Shown piece by piece: positions 19,977 to 26,569 of a stretch of DNA of 26,569 bases; position 1 is the stretch's first letter, and each line of letters begins with the position of its first letter. The notes under the pieces are model-generated. The model saw only the letters and a list, made by a program, of their open reading frames with translations. It was not told the origin of the DNA and ran no database searches. The stretch lies in IMG/VR virus record IMGVR_UViG_3300025112_000154, positions 1 to 26,569 of that record; one strand, given 5' to 3'. The stretch is from a virus. Made by a program: the position numbers and the translations under genes.

Positions 19977-21350
19977 ATGCTAACCAACGAAGGAAATACT
20001 ACTCCAAATACTGCTGGAGCAGGGGGATACCCCATTATAAAGTGGTCAACAACATATGCTACTTCTAGGGGTATAGTCGCTAAACCCAATGCCATAATGG
20101 TAGCGATAGGAGATAAGCTTAAGGATCTTATAAAAAAAGAAATAAGAAGTCATGTTCTTGATCGGGATTGGATCACAGAAGATCTGTTCGGAGGAGAGCT
20201 TGGAGCGGGTCCAGGAGGGTTTCAGTGGGAAGGGCGTGGAAATCTAGGTGGTGGAGGCTTTGAGGCAGAAGTTTTTATTGGTTCTAATCTTTATATTGGT
20301 GACGATATGAAGATTGAAAATGATAGAAACTGGTCCTGTGGTTTTGCTCTTAATTGGGGTTGGGGTGCCCAAAACCCTGGGGCCGCAGGTCTGCCTCCTG
20401 GATGGAATAACGGAAGATATTGGGATTGGGGGGCCAGGAACCACTTATGGGATGGTTGGTGTGATGACTGGGAGAATATGGATCCTTTCGAGCAGGAACC
20501 GATTTTAGAGGAAATGAAACAAGGCTTGGTAGAATCTTTGGGCGCACATGCTGGTCACTACATTATGTATGATTGCGGGACTGCGAATCAATTTAAGCAA
20601 TGGTTTGGTCCTACGGTACATTTTAGACCTTGTACCCCTCACTATCATCCTCATGATCCAAATAAACCTTGCCCCCCTGGGACAGAGCGTAACTGGTATG
20701 AGGCAATGAAGGATACTGTTTATATAGAAGAATTAGAGAACGGCCCTTATATACCTTTGGAGCTTGGTCCTACGGGTGATGGGGTTAGGGATCGAAGTGA
20801 TGCTCTTGAGTGGGCCGAACTGGACAGCTACTTGGAAGAGGTGCGCGGAGCAGGGGATAGCCTTGCTGACATAAATTGGGGGTTGCCAGGAGGAGACGGA
20901 AATTCAAATCTAATAATATCTAATCAGGGAGGTAATACTGGACCTCAATCTGCGTTAGGAGGCGGTGATATGAGAAGGCATGGGTGGAACACCGACTACT
21001 CTGATTGGAGTAAAATCATACAACGAACAATTGCGAAAAAACGAAGAATGAGCGATTTAATCCACCCTCATATGCCAGCCATTTTCGAGTTCGATCCGTG
21101 GATGATAGGCTTTTTAGAGTTACAAAAAACAGACGAGGCGCATAATATATTAAATGACAGAAATCCTCTAAGTAAATACTATAAGCCTAGAGATGCTTTT
21201 GGGGTCCCTAAATACGCTTTTCCTGCGGGGACTTGGCCTGGGGGAAATCATTTCTTTGAGGTACTAGGTTTAGATCCTAATGGTTACTTAGCAGATGTAA
21301 CTACTAATGTTTGGACGGGTAGCCATAATGCTAAAGACTGGAAGCCTTAA
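19977..21350 (+). CDS. Trp/Gly-rich protein of unknown function
   Basis: 457 residues, unrecognised. Residues 1-70 look like a tail-type adaptor (WSTTYATSRGIVAKPNAIMV, AIGDKLKDLIKKEIRSHVLD). Residues 75-165 are exceptionally rich in Gly, Trp and Asn (GGGFEAEVFIGSN; FALNWGWGAQNP; GRYWDWGARNHLWDGWCDDW). The middle has His/Cys/Pro-rich stretches (HFRPCTPHYHPHDPNKPCPP) that could bind metal, and the C-terminus has helical and loop parts. The gene starts 2 bp after the previous stop, and its own stop overlaps that of the convergent primase-like gene. Virion protein or receptor-binding element is inferred only. Confidence 0.6.
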   Translation: MLTNEGNTTPNTAGAGGYPIIKWSTTYATSRGIVAKPNAIMVAIGDKLKDLIKKEIRSHVLDRDWITEDLFGGELGAGPGGFQWEGRGNLGGGGFEAEVFIGSNLYIGDDMKIENDRNWSCGFALNWGWGAQNPGAAGLPPGWNNGRYWDWGARNHLWDGWCDDWENMDPFEQEPILEEMKQGLVESLGAHAGHYIMYDCGTANQFKQWFGPTVHFRPCTPHYHPHDPNKPCPPGTERNWYEAMKDTVYIEELENGPYIPLELGPTGDGVRDRSDALEWAELDSYLEEVRGAGDSLADINWGLPGGDGNSNLIISNQGGNTGPQSALGGGDMRRHGWNTDYSDWSKIIQRTIAKKRRMSDLIHPHMPAIFEFDPWMIGFLELQKTDEAHNILNDRNPLSKYYKPRDAFGVPKYAFPAGTWPGGNHFFEVLGLDPNGYLADVTTNVWTGSHNAKDWKP

Positions 21351-22342
21351 TACCCTAGGTCCTTTAAAATACCTAATTCATAGGTATACTCTACTCTGGT
21401 TTTATTGATCCACCCTTTTAGGTCTATGCCTTTTATATGGGCCTCATTCCAATCTTTGTATGAGGGAGGAGGGCTAACGACCTCAAATGTTGGCATCATA
21501 AGGCAGCGGCGTATGCTGTCATAATGCAAGACTCCTTTCTTCCCTGCCTCGTCATTATCATAAGCGATAATAACAGTACCCTCAAATTCTCTAAGATAGC
21601 TCATCTGATTAGTTGAAATTTTGCTCCCAACTGTGCAGGTGGCGTTTACCCCTTGAAGCTGTAAGGATATCGCATCCATAGGTCCCTCGCAGATGCATAA
21701 GTGATCTGCCTCTTCATCGAAAGGGTATAGAACATTTCTGGCTTGAACCCCCGCAGTAGAGGGAGGGTTAAGATATTTAGGGTTAGAGTAAGGATCTAAG
21801 GAGCGAGCTTGGAAAAAGAACATACCTCCCTCTGGGTCCTTAAAGGGGATTAGGATACGATCTTTATATTTACCTTCTGTAGCCAGATAATACGGTTCAG
21901 GGTCGAAGGTTTCCTTATCAAAAACATCACGATCCATTAGAAATTTCCACGCAGAAACCACTTTCTCATTGGGAGAGGCGTAGGAGTTTATGTTTACAGG
22001 AATAAGCTCACTGGTGCTAGGGAAGGGGTCTTCTTGAACATTAATGCCTGAGAGGACGAATTTAGCATTAGGCTCCTCATTCAACTCCTTTAGGAGCATT
22101 TCAGCAGAAGATCTAGCATAAGTCTTATTTTCTATAATAGAGTACAGCTTAATAAAGTTACCCTGCTCTCCTGATTTAAAGCACTGCCATAGACCCGTCT
22201 CAGCGTTAATGCTCATGTGGCGTTTATAGTCGTTTTGGACAAAGATAGAGGGAACTATATACTCTACACCGTTAGAAGAGATTTTGCAATCCTTTTTGAA
22301 TTTCTCCTCTAAGTAGGCTCTAATAATGGTAGGTGAACTCAT
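21347..22342 (-). CDS. Primase-like TOPRIM protein, degenerate zinc domain
   Basis: 331 residues from the ATG at 22342. DnaG/T7-type primase layout: N-terminal domain with L-W-Q-C-F-K-S-G-E-Q-G-N-F (51-63), the usual W-x-C-F-x-C-G-x-x-G-D block with the second Cys replaced by Ser and the first Cys/His pair absent; a middle domain with GKYKDRILIPFKDPEG (158-172); TOPRIM motifs C-I-C-E-G-P-M-D-A (E219) and A-Y-D-N-D-E-A-G (D262, D264); and P-S-Y-K-D-W-N-E (293-300). It would synthesise RNA primers; loss of zinc ligands implies altered template recognition. No helicase domain is attached. Antisense to the tail operon; no Shine-Dalgarno. Confidence 0.86.
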   Translation of the reverse strand: MSSPTIIRAYLEEKFKKDCKISSNGVEYIVPSIFVQNDYKRHMSINAETGLWQCFKSGEQGNFIKLYSIIENKTYARSSAEMLLKELNEEPNAKFVLSGINVQEDPFPSTSELIPVNINSYASPNEKVVSAWKFLMDRDVFDKETFDPEPYYLATEGKYKDRILIPFKDPEGGMFFFQARSLDPYSNPKYLNPPSTAGVQARNVLYPFDEEADHLCICEGPMDAISLQLQGVNATCTVGSKISTNQMSYLREFEGTVIIAYDNDEAGKKGVLHYDSIRRCLMMPTFEVVSPPPSYKDWNEAHIKGIDLKGWINKTRVEYTYELGILKDLGY

Positions 22343-23114
22343 GTTTATAAATAAAATTTCTGAATCGAAACGCAATACATTTAATCAATGCCGCTTAAAA
22401 TACCAATACAGGTACACTGATCGGCTGGATGAGACAGGCAATAATAATACGGACGCTTTGCATTTTGGGTCTTATATCCATAAAATATTCGAAGAAGGGT
22501 ATAAAGCTACTTCTTACAGTGAATTAGCTCAAATAGGAGAAAAGTACATTGATGATTACTCTTTCTCAAAAGCTTACCATAAGAAGATTGAACCATGTCT
22601 GAAGAATTTCCTTCGCTTTAACGCCAGTCTAGAAGAAACGAGGTCAGTTGAAGAATACTTTGAACTAGACATGGATAACGATATATCCATTATAGGCTAC
22701 ATCGACCGCATAATCCAAGGAAAAGAGGGTGGAGTTTTAGTTATAGACTATAAGACTGGGAGGCGAGAAAAGGACAAAGTTGAGCTTTTTCAGGACACTC
22801 AGTTGAAAGGGTATGTTTACGCAGTCCACAAGATTTACAATGTTCCTCTCGAAAAGATAGTAGCATCTCATTACTACCCTGTCACAGATAATTTCGTTTC
22901 GGTGAAATATTCAGAAGGGCAAGTACTTTCGCATGTTCGGAGCGTTATTGAAGATGTGTGGAAAATACGAAAATTAAAAAAGGACCAGTTCCCACCCCAA
23001 CAAAACGAGTTTTGCAATTGGTGTGGGTACAAGAATATATGCACCTTATTCAATGATGCTTGTTCAATCAATAAAATTATTGAAGAAGCTAAAGCTAAGA
23101 AGTCTTCGTCTTAG
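22341..23114 (+). CDS. Cas4/RecB-like PD-(D/E)XK nuclease with Fe-S cysteines
   Basis: 257 residues from ATG 22341 (AGGTGA 5 nt upstream). Motifs in order: C17 in F-N-Q-C-R-L-K-Y, H47 in HFGSYIHKIFEE, D122 in G-Y-I-D-R-I, D136 and K138 in V-I-D-Y-K-T-G, Q154 in QLKGYVYA, and C225-x2-C228-x5-C234 (FCNWCGYKNIC). Together with C17 these four Cys match the iron-sulfur cluster of Cas4/AddB-type nucleases. Such proteins cut or resect DNA ends; in phages they act in recombination or host DNA degradation. No cas1/cas2 or CRISPR repeats are present, so a CRISPR role is not supported. Start codon overlaps that of the divergent primase-like gene. Confidence 0.9.
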   Translation: MFINKISESKRNTFNQCRLKYQYRYTDRLDETGNNNTDALHFGSYIHKIFEEGYKATSYSELAQIGEKYIDDYSFSKAYHKKIEPCLKNFLRFNASLEETRSVEEYFELDMDNDISIIGYIDRIIQGKEGGVLVIDYKTGRREKDKVELFQDTQLKGYVYAVHKIYNVPLEKIVASHYYPVTDNFVSVKYSEGQVLSHVRSVIEDVWKIRKLKKDQFPPQQNEFCNWCGYKNICTLFNDACSINKIIEEAKAKKSSS

Positions 23115-23388
23115 AAAAGATGAAAGGGTAATAAAGATCTATATCAATAGTTTCAAAGAAGTTATCTACTACTTCTTTAGAATACCTACACTTTTTAGTA
23201 AGGTAAAGATATAAAGTATTAAGCTTTAAAGGTCTTTGTTTATTTAAGTACTCTAGAAGTTTTAACTGAAAGTGTTTAATAAACTTTTCAGAGTACTTAA
23301 ATTTCCACTTATTCACAAAATCATTACTTAAAGTATGGTTGATCAAATCCATAAAATCTACAATTTCAATATCTACATTATCATCCAT
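23095..23388 (-). CDS. Small hypothetical protein (97 aa)
   Basis: Unrecognised. An acidic N-terminal part (MDDNVDIEIVDFMDLINHTL) is followed by a basic helical body (NKWKFKYSEKFIKHFQLKLL) and K-K-C-R-Y-S-K-E-V-V-D. GAAGG lies about 8 nt upstream of ATG 23388. Its 3' end overlaps the nuclease gene convergently by 20 bp. Coding status is supported by the ribosome site and by filling an otherwise empty interval. Confidence 0.6.
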   Translation of the reverse strand: MDDNVDIEIVDFMDLINHTLSNDFVNKWKFKYSEKFIKHFQLKLLEYLNKQRPLKLNTLYLYLTKKCRYSKEVVDNFFETIDIDLYYPFIFSKTKTS

Positions 23389-23412
23389 TAATACCTTCTT
23401 TAATTAAGATGC

Positions 23413-23420
23413 TATATATT
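23413..23420 (+). promoter_or_regulatory. TATATATT promoter-like element
   Basis: GCTATATATTAATAGC immediately precedes ATG 23427; TATATT (23415-23420) is 6 nt from the ATG, the same gap as the leaderless promoters of the left block. No Shine-Dalgarno is visible. Confidence 0.42.
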
Positions 23421-23426
23421 AATAGC

Positions 23427-23942
23427 ATGGCTTCAACACGAATTCAAAATATTGTTGTAGATTTTTTAGTAAGGCTTGTTAACGCTGTATCTACTATGGG
23501 GTTATCCGAAAGATCACCAGAGGCAAAAAATTATTTACAAAATAATCCTGTAACTCAAGAAAATGTTGAGGAGATAATCAAGCCATCCCCTATTTCCACT
23601 TCTTGGGTTCAGCCAGGAGACTTAATCCTTTTTAACTATTCTCGCCCTACCACAGAGACCCACCTAGTTCTTGTAGTAGGCAATGAGAGGACTTCGACAG
23701 GCATCTTTAGAAGTAGCGCATTAAACCGCTCAGGAGTTAGGGAGAACATGCTTTTATCTGCGTTTAAGTTAGATTCCGCAGACATTGAAAATTCCACAGC
23801 GGCTGTAAGGAATCTATATAAAAAGAGGGAGATTACCTATAGGGACATTGTAGATACTAAGGATCTATTGGGATCTGAGAACTACAGAACCTATCTAACC
23901 AATCGAAACTATATGTCTAATTTTAATGAGGTCGAATTCTAA
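23427..23942 (+). CDS. Putative tail/baseplate protein
   Basis: 171 residues from ATG 23427 (MASTRIQNIVVDFLVRLVNA). An upstream in-frame ATG at 23409 lies before the -10-like box and is rejected. An N-terminal helical part is followed by WVQPGDLILFNYSRP and HLVLVVGNER, a pattern seen in small baseplate-associated proteins of T4-like marine phages (P-G-D-x-x-x-F-x-Y then x-L-V-L), and in NlpC-like folds without the catalytic Cys/His. The C-terminus (TYLTNRNYMSNFNEVEF) is polar. TAATG overlap couples it to the tape-measure-like gene. Confidence 0.58.
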   Translation: MASTRIQNIVVDFLVRLVNAVSTMGLSERSPEAKNYLQNNPVTQENVEEIIKPSPISTSWVQPGDLILFNYSRPTTETHLVLVVGNERTSTGIFRSSALNRSGVRENMLLSAFKLDSADIENSTAAVRNLYKKREITYRDIVDTKDLLGSENYRTYLTNRNYMSNFNEVEF

Positions 23943-25582
23943 TGCATTGGGATAAGCTAATATACAACTACACTTATCAAAAAGAGGTCAAGATCTCGGT
24001 GGAGCAACCAGGTGGCGCGGCAAAGCCTGGACCTGAAGTTGCCACTCTTGGAGATAGGTTAGATCTTACCACCCAAGCACTTCAAGCCTTTGGGGAGAAT
24101 GTATTAGATTTCGGTGAACACACCAAGAACTTAGGGCTTAAGATGGGGCTTCTTAATGAGGCTCAGAAGGCATTAAGAAAAGCATTAGCCGAGGCGAACA
24201 CTCTCCAAAGAACCACACTTCAAGTTAATAGAACTGTAGGCCAAGTAACAAAGGGCAACACTATGGCATTAGCCAAGATGCCTGGAAGCTTTATGAAAGC
24301 TGGTGAGACGATGTTCCAATTCTTAGAGACTGGTCTTCATGGAGCATCAACAGCCTCTTTAAAATTAGGGACTACCATGAAGAGCTTGGGGTTGGATATA
24401 AAACAATTATTACAGCTTAATAAATCAGCTTTAACCGTTGGTCGCATGTCAGTTGGGGGGGTTGAAGATCTTAATAAAGCAATTCTAGATACTACTAGTA
24501 AGACGGGTGTATCGTTTAATCGTTTAATAGGAGCTATGGATAAGATGACTGAAACGATGCGTATTACTGGAGCCTTAGGGGTAACTGGAGATGCGCTTAA
24601 AACTCAGATGGCACTAATAGGTAAACTTGGGGCTGGGTCTGATAGTCTAATTACTGAGATGATGACTAAGGCATTTGATGCAAACTCATCCATGGCGAGT
24701 GAAGCGATGTTAGGTATCTTTGATAAGATGCAAGCCTTCAGAAGAGGACCCACAGCAGGAGGGGGTATGGGTGTACTAGAGACAGCCGCTGCCAGCTTCG
24801 AAAGAGTTAACCAAACCTTGCAGAATGTACCTCTTCAAATGAGAGCGGCTATCCTAGAGCCGTGGGGGGGATTTGAGGGGTTTGGAAATTTAGCTTCAAT
24901 GATTATTAGCTTTAGAGATAATATGTCTGCGTTAGATATAAGACAGGCTGAGGCTAATGAGCAGTATAGGAAAACCTTTGAAGAATTTTCCAATGAAGTA
25001 CTTCGACCTCTTCAAATAATATTTACTAAGGTTTTCACTGGCCTTATAGCAACTTTAACATTTTTAGCTACTCCAATTAGAATTTTAATCAAGACCTTGA
25101 TGTTAACCAAGACTGTGCAGGGCCTAATATGGGCTTGGGAGAAGCAAAAAGCGATAAGGGAAGATTGGAATTTTAAACGACTCACCGCTGCTATTAAACA
25201 GAACACTATGGTACAACTTAAGAAAGCACATGGGGGTGGTCTAGGGAAATTTGCAGGAGTCGGTGCCCTGTCACCCCATTGGGCAGCTATCACAGTCGTA
25301 GGCTCTCTCGTGGCCGCTATCGTGCAAGATTCAATGATGGCTGAGGACATTTCGGAGATTAACCGAAAGACTTTAGACCCTCATAAGTTTACTAGTATGT
25401 TTGCTGATCGCACTAGTGAGTTAATAAAGCAAGGAGTTGCTACCACTATTTTTGGTGGTAATGAGTTATTAGCTGCAATCAATACTTCTACCGAAGAGCA
25501 AGCCTCGCAAATGGGGCAATTGCTCACTTTCTTCTTGGAGAGTACAGATCGAGGCTCCGTTCCAGCCCTAGGAGGTCCTTAA
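23942..25582 (+). CDS. Tape-measure-like tail protein
   Basis: 546 residues, close to T4 gp29 (590). Predominantly helical: long Ala/Leu/Lys-rich segments (LLNEAQKALRKALAEANTLQ), glycine-spaced helices (KLGTTMKSLGLDIKQLLQLN) and two strongly hydrophobic parts near 365-390 (FTGLIATLTFLATPIRILIK) and 440-460 (AAITVVGSLVAAIV), typical of tape measures, which span the tail tube and reach the membrane on ejection. It lies before the tube-cap-like gene, as gene 29 does before 48 and 54 in T4. Annotation is by composition, size and order rather than by a family motif. TAATG overlaps at both ends. Confidence 0.7.
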   Translation: MHWDKLIYNYTYQKEVKISVEQPGGAAKPGPEVATLGDRLDLTTQALQAFGENVLDFGEHTKNLGLKMGLLNEAQKALRKALAEANTLQRTTLQVNRTVGQVTKGNTMALAKMPGSFMKAGETMFQFLETGLHGASTASLKLGTTMKSLGLDIKQLLQLNKSALTVGRMSVGGVEDLNKAILDTTSKTGVSFNRLIGAMDKMTETMRITGALGVTGDALKTQMALIGKLGAGSDSLITEMMTKAFDANSSMASEAMLGIFDKMQAFRRGPTAGGGMGVLETAAASFERVNQTLQNVPLQMRAAILEPWGGFEGFGNLASMIISFRDNMSALDIRQAEANEQYRKTFEEFSNEVLRPLQIIFTKVFTGLIATLTFLATPIRILIKTLMLTKTVQGLIWAWEKQKAIREDWNFKRLTAAIKQNTMVQLKKAHGGGLGKFAGVGALSPHWAAITVVGSLVAAIVQDSMMAEDISEINRKTLDPHKFTSMFADRTSELIKQGVATTIFGGNELLAAINTSTEEQASQMGQLLTFFLESTDRGSVPALGGP

Positions 25583-26508
25583 TGACTATTCCCCTGGATA
25601 ATAAGCTTTACGGTCTTCAAGAGCAAGGTCGTTCTAAACTTATTTTTGAGTTCTATAAAGGAGGTAGTAAGATTATTCGAGTACTAGATTTCTTTGAGAA
25701 TATCATGGTTAAAGAGTCTCAAAAAGCTAATCTTATTACTTATAATCCTATCTCTAGAGGAGGATCCTTGTACGGATATGCAGGATCTAAATCGAGAACT
25801 TTTTCTGTTAACTTTAATCTAACCATTCCTAATATTTTACATGTATCTAAACGAGCAATAGGCTCCAATAAAAAATTAGTGGAGAAAAGGGGGGATTTCT
25901 TTGTGTATGATTCGGTTAACACCGTAGACGGTGAGGGGATTCCAAAAGGAGTTTTCCAAGACAGTGGAGAGAACAGCCCCACGCTTCAATATGATACAAA
26001 CTTTATGTATACCGCTTCCGCAGTAAACCCCGAAGCAGCAAAGAGAGCGTTTGGAGGTGATGTAGAGGCTGCTATCGCAGGGAGAGGCGCAGCGACTAAA
26101 GGGCGTAGAGGCGCGTTAGATGTTCTTCAGTTTTGGGTAAACCTTATTAGGTCTAGCGTTGTAAACAGCGCACAAGACCCTACTTTATCTCCACCTATAA
26201 TTCGTTTAAGACATGGAGCACTTTATCAAGATGTTCCTTGTGTGTGCGAGAGCTATAATATAGCACATGACGAGAAAGCAGGTTATGATCGAAACACTTT
26301 ACTACCTAGAGTTATTAAAGTATCTATGAAATTGAATGAGTATCGTCGTAGCAGTCTCAATCCCTTTGTACATCAGGATCCTGAGAATCGGGATGTCTTA
26401 GCAGGGTGGGAGTCTGTGGTTATGACAGGAGATGATAACAAACACTTCAGCATGGATCCTGGAGTTTTGGGGCTTGCAGACGCCAGCTATGTAAAGGACT
26501 CAGTTTAA
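25582..26508 (+). CDS. Tail-tube cap-like baseplate protein (gp48/gp54 type)
   Basis: 308 residues. Pattern of T4 gp48/gp54-type proteins: NLITYNPISRGGSLYGYAGS, then R-T-F-S-V-N-F-N-L-T-I-P (first beta layer of a tube-like domain); LDVLQFWVNLIRSSVV (helix); PPIIRLRHGALYQDVPCVCE; and LLPRVIKVSMKLNEYRR (closing strands). These proteins sit on the baseplate hub and nucleate tube polymerisation. It follows the tape-measure-like gene through TAATG, in the T4 order 29-48-54. The C-terminal 50 residues are polar and less conserved in character. Confidence 0.8.
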   Translation: MTIPLDNKLYGLQEQGRSKLIFEFYKGGSKIIRVLDFFENIMVKESQKANLITYNPISRGGSLYGYAGSKSRTFSVNFNLTIPNILHVSKRAIGSNKKLVEKRGDFFVYDSVNTVDGEGIPKGVFQDSGENSPTLQYDTNFMYTASAVNPEAAKRAFGGDVEAAIAGRGAATKGRRGALDVLQFWVNLIRSSVVNSAQDPTLSPPIIRLRHGALYQDVPCVCESYNIAHDEKAGYDRNTLLPRVIKVSMKLNEYRRSSLNPFVHQDPENRDVLAGWESVVMTGDDNKHFSMDPGVLGLADASYVKDSV

Positions 26509-26509
26509 T

Positions 26510-26569
26510 ATGGCTTTTGTAAATAAATATAGTGGAAATAAATCCCTTACTAGATACAACTATGGTGTA
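26510..26569 (+). CDS. Partial CDS at window end
   Basis: ATG 26510 begins 2 bp after the previous stop; 20 codons are visible, reading M-A-F-V-N-K-Y-S-G-N and K-S-L-T-R-Y-N-Y-G-V. It continues beyond the window. By order it may be another baseplate or hub protein, but this piece is too short to judge. Confidence 0.6.
   Translation, partial: MAFVNKYSGNKSLTRYNYGV

Noticed and set aside
22341-23114. Cas4-like nuclease as a sign of a CRISPR-Cas locus
   Set aside because: No cas1, cas2 or repeat-spacer array is present; phage RecB/Cas4-type nucleases commonly stand alone in recombination or DNA processing.

Overview
The window is part of the genome of a contractile-tailed bacteriophage with T4-superfamily affinity. 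The evidence is a gp17-type large terminase followed directly by a gp20-like portal and an acidic scaffold-like protein. Further right come a gp26-type baseplate/tail-assembly protein, a tape-measure-like protein, a tail-tube-cap-like (gp48/gp54) protein, a UvsW-like helicase, a primase-like TOPRIM protein and a phage-type Hsp20. The host cannot be fixed from the sequence. No tRNA, rRNA, CRISPR array or insertion sequence was seen.

Layout. (1) 1-1700, minus strand, visibly richer in G+C than the rest: small genes including a DUF2958 protein, driven by sigma70-like promoters with extended -10 boxes. Three of the four promoters place TATAAT exactly 6 nt before the ATG, which predicts leaderless mRNAs. 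(2) 1681-1912: divergent intergenic region. (3) 1913-9676, mainly plus strand: a run of short, very basic proteins, nearly all carrying the same N-terminal peptide (MNSYDRIYNILVE-like). It ends in an (L/I)-x-E motif like the cleavage site of T4-type prohead proteases. I read them as capsid-targeted internal head proteins. Interspersed are two small membrane proteins, an antisense Hsp20 gene and a pair of paralogous beta-rich putative virion proteins with their own promoter-like motif and hairpin terminator. (4) 9636-10328: antisense glycosyltransferase-like gene sharing a 12-bp divergent promoter region with terL. (5) 10341-16433: terL, portal, scaffold-like protein, two small putative virion proteins and a holin-like membrane protein. 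(6) 16430-18024, minus strand: small protein plus UvsW-like helicase. (7) 18056-26569: tail and baseplate assembly genes, interrupted by an antisense primase-like gene, a Cas4/RecB-like nuclease and a small antisense gene.

How the genes fit together. The head genes make the packaging motor, portal and core. The basic leader-bearing proteins would enter the prohead with the core, be trimmed by a protease encoded outside the window, and remain with the packaged DNA or be ejected into the host. The gp26-like gene ends in an eight-T run from which a -1 frameshift reads into a 60-codon extension, as in tail-assembly chaperone genes of other phages.

The most notable items are the size and modularity of the internal-protein set, including one protein with three leader copies that looks like a polyprotein; the frameshift site; a small ORF interrupted by two in-frame TGA codons; and repeated leaderless promoter architecture, including divergent pairs.
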